Source: Granulicella sp. S156 (lineage in GTDB: Bacteria; Acidobacteriota; Terriglobia; Terriglobales; Acidobacteriaceae). Taken from it: a stretch of 64,000 nucleotides of DNA. Numbering within the stretch: the stretch's first letter is position 1; every line of letters starts with the position of its first letter. The notes under the pieces were generated by a model that made no database searches, had not been told where the DNA came from, and was given only the letters and a program-made list of their open reading frames with translations. Shown here one piece after another: positions 25,424-33,600 of the stretch. Location: contig NZ_LMUH01000005.1 of NCBI RefSeq assembly GCF_009766105.1, positions 396,315 to 460,314 on the forward strand, given 5' to 3'. The translations under genes and the position numbers were made by a program.

Positions 25424-26104
25424 ATGACACAGGACGAAGCAAAAGCACTCGTGGGCAAGCGTGCCGTAGAGTTTGTGAAAGACGGTATGGCCGTTGGTCT
25501 TGGCACGGGCACAACAGCGACGCTGTTCATCAGGTCCCTTGGTGAGCGTGTGCAGCAGGGTTTGAAGATCCGTTGTGTGGCATCGAGCGATGCGAGCCAC
25601 AATCTGGCGGCGTCATTGGGCATGGATATCACAACGCTCGACAAGCTGCCCGAGCTCGATGTGTACATCGACGGCGCAGACGAAGTTGCACCAGGCTTGG
25701 CCCTGATCAAGGGCGGTGGCGGCGCGCTGCTGCGCGAGAAGATCGTCGCAAGCGCAGCGAAAAAATTCATCGTAGTTGCAGACCAGACAAAAGTAGTCAA
25801 GATGCTAGGCCGCTTTCCGCTGCCGGTGGAAGTCATCAAGATGGCTCTGCCACTTGTACTGCCGAAGCTGGCTGAGCTGGGGCTAAATCCCTCGCAGCGC
25901 CCTGCAAAGAACGGTAACGGCCCTTACCTTACGGACGAAGGAAACTTCATCCTGGACTGTGCCTGCGGCCAGATTCCGGATCCAGTGGCAACGGCGGCTG
26001 CGATTCGCAGCATCGTCGGTGTAGTGGAGCACGGTCTCTTTCTGCACATGGCCAGCCTCGCACTCATCGCAGGAGATGATGGCGTGACCGAGCTCCAGCC
26101 GTAA
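25424..26104 (+). CDS. rpiA: Ribose-5-phosphate isomerase A
   Basis: The 226-residue enzyme interconverts ribose 5-phosphate and ribulose 5-phosphate. Family motifs are all present: VGLGTGTTATLF (phosphate loop), VASSDAS, the catalytic aspartates and lysine in YIDGADEVAPGLALIKGGGGALLREKIVA, and a C-terminal GVVEHGLFLHMA. Length is typical. GAGGT lies directly upstream, at the foot of the heptad hairpin. Its substrate is made by the gnd gene product two genes downstream. Confidence 0.97.
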   Translation: MTQDEAKALVGKRAVEFVKDGMAVGLGTGTTATLFIRSLGERVQQGLKIRCVASSDASHNLAASLGMDITTLDKLPELDVYIDGADEVAPGLALIKGGGGALLREKIVASAAKKFIVVADQTKVVKMLGRFPLPVEVIKMALPLVLPKLAELGLNPSQRPAKNGNGPYLTDEGNFILDCACGQIPDPVATAAAIRSIVGVVEHGLFLHMASLALIAGDDGVTELQP

Positions 26105-26184
26105 TCGCAACCGAAAAGCCACATTTTATTGAGTTCGTAAAACAGACTTGCATCGCCACGACCTCCGCAAGCGTCTCTTCTTCC

Positions 26185-27051
26185 ATGAGTGATTCGACGA
26201 ACAACACGCAGGCTGGAAAAGTTTGGTTCATTACCGGTGCTTCTACCGGCTTCGGTCGCGAGATGGCCGAGCAACTGCTTGCGGACGGCGCGAAGGTCGT
26301 AGCCACGGCGCGCAAGCCCGATCAATTGAGTGATCTCGCGGCAAAGTATCCCGAGACCGCGCTGATACTGCCTTTGGACGTGACGAAGGATGACGCCGTA
26401 CAGTCGGCGGTTGAGAAGACGCTGGCGAAGTTCGGCCATGTAGATGTGCTGGTGAACAACGCGGGCTACGGAACGGCAGGCGCGGTGGAAGAGGTAACCG
26501 AAGCCGAATTTATGCCGATGTACGAGACCAACGTCTTCGGTCTCATTCGAGTGACGAGGGCCCTGTTGCCGCAGTTCCGCGAGCGCCGCAGCGGCCATAT
26601 CGTAAATCTTTCGTCAATTGGCGGCCTCGTTGGTCTGCCTGGCTGGGGCCTCTACAACTCATCGAAATTTGCCGTTGAAGGCCTCTCCGAGGCGCTCTTT
26701 GTCGAACTTGCCCCACTGGGCATCAAGGTTCTGATTGTTGAGCCAGGCCCGTTCCGGACGGACTTCTTAGGGCGTTCCGGTCAGGAGGCTGCTAAGCGCA
26801 TCGTGGACTACGACGCGACCTCCGGCAAGACCCGTGAGTACATGAAGAGTAACGACGGCAAGCAGGCGGGGGACCCGGTGCGCGCTGTGCAGGCGATTAT
26901 CGCTGCAGTCGCGTCGCCCAACACGCCGAAACATCTGCTGCTGGGTAAGTTAGCCCTCACTCGCTTCCGCCAGAAACTCGATGAATTTACCCAGGAAATA
27001 GCCATTTGGGAGCCGGTCACGCTCGGCGCTGACTTCCCCGAAGGTCAATGA
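26185..27051 (+). CDS. SDR family NAD(P)-dependent oxidoreductase
   Basis: A classical 288-residue SDR: cofactor loop TGASTGFGREMAE at about residues 17-30, DVTKDDA, NNAGYG at about 93-98, the catalytic serine in NLSSIGG and YxxxK in LYNSSKFAVEG. The PGPFRTDF loop follows. The family resembles bacterial oxidoreductases annotated as short-chain dehydrogenases with unassigned carbonyl substrates. It sits inside the pentose phosphate gene group, which might hint at a sugar or polyol substrate, but nothing in the sequence shows it. The ribosome-binding site is weak. Confidence 0.92.
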   Translation: MSDSTNNTQAGKVWFITGASTGFGREMAEQLLADGAKVVATARKPDQLSDLAAKYPETALILPLDVTKDDAVQSAVEKTLAKFGHVDVLVNNAGYGTAGAVEEVTEAEFMPMYETNVFGLIRVTRALLPQFRERRSGHIVNLSSIGGLVGLPGWGLYNSSKFAVEGLSEALFVELAPLGIKVLIVEPGPFRTDFLGRSGQEAAKRIVDYDATSGKTREYMKSNDGKQAGDPVRAVQAIIAAVASPNTPKHLLLGKLALTRFRQKLDEFTQEIAIWEPVTLGADFPEGQ

Positions 27052-27076
27052 GGGTAGCTAGGCATTCGGTTTGGTT

Positions 27077-27101
27077 GGAGGGGCGGGATTTCAGCCCCTC
27101 C
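27077..27101. other. Hairpin of the GGGGCGGG..CAGCCCC repeat type
   Basis: GGAGGGGC pairs perfectly with GCCCCTCC around a nine-base loop. A related word lies at about 13737-13755. A second stem (TTCCAGG / CCTGGAA) follows at about 27110-27141. It lies between the SDR gene and gnd. Confidence 0.5.
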
Positions 27102-27210
27102 ATGCCCTTCCAGGCAGGCCTGTCCTCGGAACCTGGAATGTGACCCATTTCTCATTGACAGCGGTTCGGATTACTCTCTAAGAGGCGTTTAAAACGCGTG
27201 AGGATGGTAC

Positions 27211-28116
27211 ATGGAACTTGGATTGATCGGACTCGGCAAGATGGGCGGCAACATGGCGGAACGCCTGCGCCTCGCCGGGCACAAGGTTGTCGGCTTTGAT
27301 TTTTCTGCCGACGCGGTAAAGAAGTTGAACGATGCCGGCTCCGTCGGCGTGAACACTCTCGAAGATCTCGTCAAAAATCTCCAGGCGCCGCGTGCGATCT
27401 GGATCATGGTCCCGGCGGGCGATCCTGTCGACGAGACCATCGCAAAGCTGAAGCCGCTGATGCAGAAGGGCGACATCTTTATCGATGGTGGTAACTCCAA
27501 CTACAAGGATACGCAGAGACGGCATGATGTCCTGAAGGCAGAGGGCTTCGAATTCGTCGACGTAGGAACGTCGGGCGGCATCTGGGGTATCACTGAGGGC
27601 TATAGCATGATGATCGGCGGCGACGTGGATGTCGTCGAGCGGCTACGCCCGATCTTCGAGACGCTGGCTCCAGGCGCCGACAAGGGCTGGGGCCGTGTTG
27701 GCCCATCGGGCGCCGGGCACTTCGTGAAGATGGTCCACAACGGCATCGAGTACGGCGTGATGCAGGCGTATGCCGAGGGCTTCTCGATTATGAAGGCGAA
27801 GAAGCCGCTCGACCTCGACCTTACACAGATCTCCGAGATCTGGCGTTATGGGTCGGTGGTACGTTCGTGGCTGCTGGATCTGACAGCAGATGCGCTCAAG
27901 AAAAACCCCACGCTGGAAGGTCTCGAGGCCTATGTGCCGGACTCCGGCGAGGGCCGCTGGACGGTCTTCGAAGCCATCGATCTCAATGTGTCGGCTCCGG
28001 TGATTACGGAGTCGTTGATTCGCCGCCTGCGCTCGCGCGAAGAGAACAACTTCACCGACCGCATGTTGTCGGTGATGCGCAATGAGTTTGGCGGACACGC
28101 CGTGAAGAAGAGCTAG
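27211..28116 (+). CDS. gnd: 6-phosphogluconate dehydrogenase (decarboxylating), short form
   Basis: The 301-residue enzyme oxidises 6-phosphogluconate to ribulose 5-phosphate and CO2. The Rossmann start GLIGLGKMGGNMAERL, FIDGGNSNY, VGTSGGIWGITEGYSMMIGG and the catalytic lysine in GPSGAGHFVKMVHNGIEYG are all clear. It is of the short class (about 300 residues instead of about 470) that lacks the long C-terminal dimer domain and in several bacteria prefers NAD. AGGA lies 10 bases before the ATG. It is followed by a heptad-word array and zwf. Confidence 0.96.
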   Translation: MELGLIGLGKMGGNMAERLRLAGHKVVGFDFSADAVKKLNDAGSVGVNTLEDLVKNLQAPRAIWIMVPAGDPVDETIAKLKPLMQKGDIFIDGGNSNYKDTQRRHDVLKAEGFEFVDVGTSGGIWGITEGYSMMIGGDVDVVERLRPIFETLAPGADKGWGRVGPSGAGHFVKMVHNGIEYGVMQAYAEGFSIMKAKKPLDLDLTQISEIWRYGSVVRSWLLDLTADALKKNPTLEGLEAYVPDSGEGRWTVFEAIDLNVSAPVITESLIRRLRSREENNFTDRMLSVMRNEFGGHAVKKS

Positions 28117-28186
28117 AGGATAGAGGGTAGAGGATGGAGGATAGAACGTTCTCTCTATCCTCTACCCTCTGCACTCTACGCTCTCA
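28114..28186. repeat. Heptad-word inverted array, GAGGATA type, between gnd and zwf
   Basis: The left arm reads GAGGATA, GAGGGTA, GAGGATG, GAGGATA; the right arm reads CTCTATC, CTCTACC, CTCTGCA, CTCTACG, CTCTCAA. The centre is the palindrome AACGTT. The array begins within the gnd stop codon and ends a few bases before the GAGGAG of zwf. The words differ from the GGAAACA family next door, but the 7-base period and layout are the same. Confidence 0.85.
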
Positions 28187-28201
28187 AACCTGAGGAGCAT
28201 T

Positions 28202-29749
28202 ATGTCGACAACACAAGTCAATATCAGTCCCGCGGCCATGAAGGCCAGCCAGTCTCTGGAGCGTCGCCCCGATCCGTGTATTGTGGTGATCTTTGGAGCT
28301 TCGGGTGACCTGACCAAGCGCAAGCTGCTGCCTGCGCTCTACCACTTGGAGCAATCGGGCTTCCTCCCGGAAAACTTCGCCGTGCTTGGCGTCGCCCGGC
28401 GCTCGCTGGAGGCCACGTTTCCGGCCGACATGAAGGATGGCATCGTTAAGGGCGGTGGCGTCGAGGAAAACGAAGCCAAGCTCGCTCCGTTCGTCGATCG
28501 TGTGCAGTACTACGCGATGAACTTCGACGACGATGCAGCCTACGATGGCTTGAAGAAGAAGCTCGCCGAGATGGATAAGAAGTTCGGCACCAAGGCCAAC
28601 CGGCTCTTCTATCTCGCCGTTGCACCGGAATACTTCTCCGACATCGTCGCGTATCTCGGCAAGCACGAGATGAATAAGCCCGCTGAGGGCGACAATCACT
28701 GGATTCGCACCGTCATCGAGAAGCCCTTTGGCCATGATCTCGAGTCGGCGCGTGCTCTGAACGACGAAGTCAACAAGGTGTTCGAAGAGAACCAGATCTT
28801 CCGCATCGATCACTATCTGGGCAAGGAGACGGTGCAGAACATCCTCGTCTTCCGCTTTGCCAACGGTATCTTCGAGCACGTCTGGAATCGCAACTACATC
28901 GACCACGTCGAGATCACGGCAGCTGAGTCGATCGGCATCGAAGGCCGTGGGCCGTTCTACGAACAGGCTGGTGCGCTGCGCGACGTCGTGCAGAACCACG
29001 TGATGGAGCTGTTGAGCTTCGTCGCAATGGAGCCGCCGGTTAGTTTCGAAGCCGACGCTGTTCGCAACGAGAAGGTCAAGGTGTGGAAGGCGATTCAGCC
29101 GATCCATCCGGCTGATACGGTGCGTGGTCAGTATGGCCCGGGTACCGTCGACGGTAAGGCTGTAATTGGCTATCGCCAGGAAGATCGCGTACATCCTCGC
29201 TCGCAGACCGAGACCTATGCGGCACTGCGGTTGGAGATTGAAAACTGGCGCTGGGCTGGCGTGCCGTTCTACATCCGCGCCGGTAAGCGTTTGGCCAAGC
29301 GCGTGACTGAGATCACCATTCAGTTCAAGCAGCCGCCGCTGCTGCTCTTCAAGGGTCACGAAGGCAAGGGTGCTGAGGGCATCAAGCCGAACGTGATCTC
29401 GATGCGCATTCAGCCGGATGAAGGTATTGCACTGCGCTTTGCGGCCAAGGTCCCCGGCCCGAACATGAGCATGAGCTCGGTGAACATGAACTTCAGCTAT
29501 GCTGACGCGTTCGGCGCTTCATCGGCCAACGGTTACGAGCGTCTGCTGCTCGACGCGATGCTGGGTGACGGAACACTGTTCGCACACCGCGACGGCGTTG
29601 AAGCCACATGGTCGCTGATCACGCCGATCCTCGAAGCCTGGGCCAAAGATCCGGTCAAGGACTTCCCGAACTATGCTGCGGGAACCTGGGGACCGCCCTT
29701 GTCTGACGCTATGCTGAAGGCCGATGGACGCAAATGGCGGAAGCTGTAA
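28202..29749 (+). CDS. zwf: Glucose-6-phosphate 1-dehydrogenase
   Basis: The 515-residue enzyme makes 6-phosphogluconolactone and reduced cofactor, the entry step of the oxidative branch. The cofactor loop GASGDLTKRKLLPALYHL lies at about residues 30-48, IEKPFGHDLESA follows, and the active-site RIDHYLGKE is at about 200-208. The C-terminal domain is complete, with YIRAGKRLAKRVTEI and a closing GPPLSDAML. TGAGGAG precedes the ATG. Length is usual. The next gene encodes the lactonase for its product. Confidence 0.97.
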   Translation: MSTTQVNISPAAMKASQSLERRPDPCIVVIFGASGDLTKRKLLPALYHLEQSGFLPENFAVLGVARRSLEATFPADMKDGIVKGGGVEENEAKLAPFVDRVQYYAMNFDDDAAYDGLKKKLAEMDKKFGTKANRLFYLAVAPEYFSDIVAYLGKHEMNKPAEGDNHWIRTVIEKPFGHDLESARALNDEVNKVFEENQIFRIDHYLGKETVQNILVFRFANGIFEHVWNRNYIDHVEITAAESIGIEGRGPFYEQAGALRDVVQNHVMELLSFVAMEPPVSFEADAVRNEKVKVWKAIQPIHPADTVRGQYGPGTVDGKAVIGYRQEDRVHPRSQTETYAALRLEIENWRWAGVPFYIRAGKRLAKRVTEITIQFKQPPLLLFKGHEGKGAEGIKPNVISMRIQPDEGIALRFAAKVPGPNMSMSSVNMNFSYADAFGASSANGYERLLLDAMLGDGTLFAHRDGVEATWSLITPILEAWAKDPVKDFPNYAAGTWGPPLSDAMLKADGRKWRKL

Positions 29750-29750
29750 A

Positions 29751-29786
29751 AGCAGGAAACAGGGAATAGCAAACAGAAAACAGCTG
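29751..29786. repeat. Half heptad-word array after zwf
   Basis: GGAAACA, GGGAATA, GCAAACA, GAAAACA follow each other in exact 7-base steps. There is no long pyrimidine arm; only CAGCTGTAGGGTTAGCTG can fold. It seems to be a broken or incomplete member of the family. Confidence 0.7.
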
Positions 29787-29929
29787 TAGGGTTAGCTGCT
29801 CCCTTTATTGTTATTTCGAACCTGACTGAGGAATCTGTTGTCCACTGGGCCGTTTGCCGAGAGGGCGACAGGTTTCTCGCTCAGTGTGAAATTAGGCCAA
29901 GATAGAAGCAACGGAGAACAGAGAACACT

Positions 29930-30745
29930 ATGCCGCGTCCCGTCACTGTTACGTATCAGGTTTGGTCTTCGCCAGCTGAGGTTGCGCTGGCTTCGGCACG
30001 GCTGCTGGCTTCGCGTGCCGAGCATGCAGTCGCTACGCGTGGCATTGCGCGCATCGCGATCTCCGGTGGGTCGACTCCGCAGGCTACCTTTAAGCTGCTG
30101 GCCGATCCGGCGCGGCCGTTTCTCGCAACCATTCCGTGGGACAAACTGCAGCTCTTCTGGGTAGACGAACGCTGCGTTCCGCCGGACCATCCGGAGTCGA
30201 ACTACGGTGTTTGCCGTGAGTTGCTGCTGAGCAAGGTGCCGATCCCCGAAGCCAATGTCTTCCGCATGGAAGGCGAGCTCGATCCTGAAGAGGCGGCTTC
30301 GCGCTATGAGAGCCTGCTGCGCAATACGCTGAAGCTCGAAGGAGCAGAGTCTCCTGTGTTCGATCTGGTGGCGCTTGGCATGGGCCCGGACGGCCATACC
30401 GCGTCGCTGTTTCCAAACACAGAGGGGCTGAATGAGCTCAATCGGCTGGTCATTGCCAACCACGTTCCGCAGAAGGATACATGGCGCATCTCGCTGACGT
30501 GGCCTGTCATCAATCAGGCGACCGAGGTTGCATTTGAGATTGAAGGTCCCAGCAAAACAGACATTCTGGCCGAGGTGCTGACTGGGCCTCGCGATCCTGA
30601 GCGCCTGCCGTCGCAACTGATTCGCCCCTCGAATGGTAAGCTGCTCTTCTTGCTCGACGAAGCTGCCGCAGCTAAGCTGCCCGCTACGAGCGAGGTCTTC
30701 ACGACGCCCAATGGAAGCCGTAAAGTGGGCACGCTGGAGATATGA
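29930..30745 (+). CDS. pgl: 6-phosphogluconolactonase
   Basis: The 271-residue protein hydrolyses 6-phosphogluconolactone. It has the SugarP-isomerase fold motifs IAISGGSTPQATFKLLA at about residues 43-60, WVDERCVPPDHPESNYG and LGMGPDGHTASLFPN. The last contains the catalytic histidine region of the DevB-type family. Length is close to the norm. A purine-rich ribosome site lies before the ATG. Another heptad array separates it from glucokinase. Confidence 0.95.
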   Translation: MPRPVTVTYQVWSSPAEVALASARLLASRAEHAVATRGIARIAISGGSTPQATFKLLADPARPFLATIPWDKLQLFWVDERCVPPDHPESNYGVCRELLLSKVPIPEANVFRMEGELDPEEAASRYESLLRNTLKLEGAESPVFDLVALGMGPDGHTASLFPNTEGLNELNRLVIANHVPQKDTWRISLTWPVINQATEVAFEIEGPSKTDILAEVLTGPRDPERLPSQLIRPSNGKLLFLLDEAAAAKLPATSEVFTTPNGSRKVGTLEI

Positions 30746-30754
30746 CAAAGATAG

Positions 30755-30825
30755 AAAAACAGGAAGTATCAAACAGGAAGAAGTAGCAAACAGCATACTG
30801 TTTCCTATTGCTGTTTCCTGTCTCT
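30755..30825. repeat. Heptad-word inverted array between pgl and glk
   Basis: Left words GGAAGTA, TCAAACA, GGAAGAA, then GCAAACAG; a tight turn AAACAG-CATA-CTGTTT (30788-30803); right words TGTTTCC, TATTGC, TGTTTCC, TGTCTC. The 7-base step slips by two or three bases in places. It ends 15 bases before the glk start codon. Confidence 0.8.
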
Positions 30826-30840
30826 AAAAACGGGGCGTAC

Positions 30841-31884
30841 ATGATTCTCGCAGGCGATATTGGCGGCACAAAAGTTCATCTGGCTCTTTACAACTTCGAC
30901 GGCGGCAAACTCGTGCCTGTCCGCGACCATAAGTTTCCCGCAACAAACTACAAGTGTCTCGACGATATTGTCAAAGAGTTCCTCGCCGGTGAAGAGAGCG
31001 CCAAGCCTGAGATCATGGCCTCGTGTTTCGGTTGCCCTGGCCCCGTGCGCAATGGCCGGCTAAAGCTTACGAACCTGCCGTGGACGCTTGATACGCGCGA
31101 TCTGCAGCAGTCGCTGGGAATTGAGCACATCTTCCTTATCAATGACCTTGAGGCCAATGGTTTCGGTATTCCGGAGCTTGCGCCAGCCAGCGTATTCACG
31201 TTGCACCAGGGAGATCCCAGTTCGGTAGGGCATCGCGGTCTGGTGTCGGCAGGGACGGGTCTTGGCGAGTGCCTGCTCATCTGGGACGCCCAACGGCAGC
31301 GTCACGTTCCTTTGCCCTCCGAGGGAGGGCACGCGGACTTCGCTGCGCGCAACGATCGCGAGATCGCTCTGTTGACCTACCTACATCACACGCTCAATGG
31401 CCGCGTCAGCTTCGAGCGCGTCGTCTCCGGCCTCGGTATCAAGAACGTCTACGCTTTTCTGCGCGACGACCAGAAGATGGAAGAGCCAAGCTGGTTGCGC
31501 GACCGCATGGCGACGGAAGATCCAAACGCTGTGATCGGTCAGTGTGCTGAGGATGGCTCAAGCGAAATCTGCTTCGAGACGTTGCAGATGTTCACCGCAG
31601 CCTTCGGCGCAGAGGCGGGCAACGTCGCGTTGAAGGTGCTCGCGGCAGGCGGCATCTATCTTGGCGGCGGCATCGCTCCAAAGATTCTGAAGACCATGCA
31701 GAATGGTGCATTTACGCAGGCGTTTCTCGATAAGGGACGCCTCTCACCGTTACTCGAAGCAATTCCTGTGCGAATCATCCTCGACGACACCTGTGCTTTG
31801 CTTGGTGCGGCGGCATATGCTGAGGCGCGGGCGGCGGAGCTCTCAGGGCATTCGGAGCGGGCAGCTTCGGTTCATGCAGCCTAA
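30841..31884 (+). CDS. glk: Glucokinase
   Basis: The 347-residue enzyme phosphorylates glucose with ATP, supplying zwf. It belongs to the ASKHA fold Glk family: MILAGDIGGTKVHLALY at the N-terminus (phosphate 1), FLINDLEANGFG at about residues 99-110 with the catalytic aspartate, GTGLGECLL, and PSEGGHADFAARNDRE, the glucose-binding histidine/glutamate region. A longer frame to 30808 starts inside the repeat array and is rejected; the ATG at 30841 begins exactly at the family N-terminus and has GGGG upstream. It is the last gene of the pentose phosphate group. Confidence 0.96.
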   Translation: MILAGDIGGTKVHLALYNFDGGKLVPVRDHKFPATNYKCLDDIVKEFLAGEESAKPEIMASCFGCPGPVRNGRLKLTNLPWTLDTRDLQQSLGIEHIFLINDLEANGFGIPELAPASVFTLHQGDPSSVGHRGLVSAGTGLGECLLIWDAQRQRHVPLPSEGGHADFAARNDREIALLTYLHHTLNGRVSFERVVSGLGIKNVYAFLRDDQKMEEPSWLRDRMATEDPNAVIGQCAEDGSSEICFETLQMFTAAFGAEAGNVALKVLAAGGIYLGGGIAPKILKTMQNGAFTQAFLDKGRLSPLLEAIPVRIILDDTCALLGAAAYAEARAAELSGHSERAASVHAA

Positions 31885-31977
31885 CCATCCCGTAAAACCG
31901 CTTGACTGAACGAAAAATAGAGCAAATCATACGTCTGCCGTGCTATCTTGCTTTTGCCCGATACATGGAGTGGTTTG

Positions 31978-33165
31978 ATGAATCATCGCAACGTCGCAAT
32001 TCTTCTCAGCGGTCTTATGCTGTTCGCCCTGGTTCCTGCAACAGCTACGGCACAGACCGTCAAGCACGATGCTGGATCGGTCGAGCGCGAAGCTGCCGGC
32101 AGCACGCCTCCTGATCCTGGGCCGCTGGCGAGCGATCTCTCGGCGAAGCTCGATTCGCGGGACATCCAGAAGGCGATGCGCAAGGTTGCCGATTGGCAGC
32201 TCAGCGTAGCTGAGTCGAAGTTCAATCGGCAGTGGACCTTCGCAACCCTGTACGACGGCTTGTTGGCGGCGTCCGCGACCACCGGGGATCCGAAATACCG
32301 TGATGCCGTAGCGCAGGCTTCCTCTGACAAGTTCCGCTGGGAGCTGGAGCAGACGCGCTTTCCGCATGCGGACGACGAGGCGCTCGGTAAGAGTTATCTG
32401 GCGCTGTATCAGCTCGCTCCTGAACCGGTGAAGATCGCCGACGTCCGCACCACGATGGACCGCCTTGTGGCTCGTCCTGATGATCCGAACAAGAACGTCT
32501 GGTGGTGGTGCGACGCTCTTTATATGGCACCCCCGGTGCTGGTGGAACTATCCCGAATAACGGGCGACCATCGGTATCTCGATTACATGGATCACGAGTG
32601 GGCGCTGACCACAGCGCAACTCTACGATCCTCAACAACATCTGTTCACCCGCGACGCGACGTATCTGAAGAAGACCGAAGCCAATGGACAGAAACTCTTC
32701 TGGGCGCGCGGTAACGGCTGGGTACTGGGGGCGCTTGTTCGCGTGCTCTCTGCGATGCCCAAAGACTATCCCTCCCGTCCGAAGTACGAGCAGCAGTTCC
32801 GCGATATTGCCGATCGCGTCGCTGGCTTGCAACAGCCCGATGGCTTGTGGCGAACCGGACTGCTCGATCAGGAGGCTTACAAGGAGCCTGAGGTCTCGGG
32901 TACCGCGTTCTATACCTACGCGATGGCGTGGGGTATCAACACAGGACGGTTGCCGCGGGCGAAGTTCTTACCGGTGGTAACAAAAGCCTGGGCCGGGATG
33001 CTGACGCATATCTATGCCGACGGCAGGCTGGGATCGATTCAACCCATCGGCGCTGCTCCGGACTCCGTAGGCGTCTCCAGTAGCTATGTTTATGGCGTCG
33101 GCGGGTTCCTGTTGGCGGGCTCGGAACTCGATCACATAGTACGGAAGCCGAGGTCTCAGAAGTAG
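31978..33165 (+). CDS. Exported glycosyl hydrolase, GH88/GH105 family
   Basis: The 395-residue protein has a signal peptide (MNHRNVAILLSGLMLFAL to ATAQ, about residues 1-26) and an (alpha/alpha)6 barrel of the unsaturated rhamnogalacturonyl hydrolase type. WWWCDALYMAPPVL at about residue 180 carries the conserved aspartate; FWARGNGWVLGALVRVL, LQQPDGLWRTGLLD and EVSGTAFYTYAMAWGIN are family blocks. Such enzymes remove unsaturated uronic acids left by pectin lyases, working in the periplasm. GGAG seven bases upstream supports the ATG at 31978. It lies before a TonB-dependent receptor gene, suggesting a link to plant polysaccharide use, though a 435-base gap separates them. Confidence 0.92.
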   Translation: MNHRNVAILLSGLMLFALVPATATAQTVKHDAGSVEREAAGSTPPDPGPLASDLSAKLDSRDIQKAMRKVADWQLSVAESKFNRQWTFATLYDGLLAASATTGDPKYRDAVAQASSDKFRWELEQTRFPHADDEALGKSYLALYQLAPEPVKIADVRTTMDRLVARPDDPNKNVWWWCDALYMAPPVLVELSRITGDHRYLDYMDHEWALTTAQLYDPQQHLFTRDATYLKKTEANGQKLFWARGNGWVLGALVRVLSAMPKDYPSRPKYEQQFRDIADRVAGLQQPDGLWRTGLLDQEAYKEPEVSGTAFYTYAMAWGINTGRLPRAKFLPVVTKAWAGMLTHIYADGRLGSIQPIGAAPDSVGVSSSYVYGVGGFLLAGSELDHIVRKPRSQK

Positions 33166-33600
33166 ACCCGCTCGCCTGGTTCAGTCCTGCCGCTCCAGCA
33201 TATTTCGATGTTGATCGCAGCTGCGTGCGCGCATCGGTTTGCTCTACAGCCGGTCCGACACGCACACCAGCCTTTGTTTCTGCGCACCAAAACAACGAAT
33301 ACTGCTCCCACCGAACTGACAGCTTCCAGATTTCCACGCCCTGTGGTCATCTCTGAGTGGGTTTATTAGCGGGTTCTGTGCAGTCTGCCGACGCCAAAAT
33401 TTATAAGTAAGTTATTCATTACAGAAAACATCGTCCAAGTGAGGCATTTTTCTGTATGACAGCGATAGATTCCGACTTGACAGCTTTCAATAGGGAAGTG
33501 GATACTTCTCGTCGCACATCAAAGACCCTTCTATTTTGTACCTTTGGGAAAAAGGAGAGGTCTGACGATCGCAAGCTTTTGTAACACCTTGAGGAGTCCT
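33166..33600 (+). other. Intergenic region upstream of the third receptor
   Basis: No gene is supported in these 435 bases. The right half is AT-richer and holds the promoter candidate at 33477-33506. No sigma-54 element with correct spacing was found, unlike the first receptor. GAGGAG lies directly before the ATG at 33601. Confidence 0.5.
33477..33506 (+). promoter_or_regulatory. Sigma-70 type promoter of the third receptor
   Basis: TTGACA (33477-33482) and GATACT (33501-33506) are 18 bases apart, about 95 bases before the start codon. The -35 box is perfect, the -10 box matches TATAAT at three of six positions. Confidence 0.55.

Noticed and set aside
30808-30840. Earlier glucokinase start
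   Set aside because: The extra codons come from the heptad repeat array and the family N-terminus begins at 30841.
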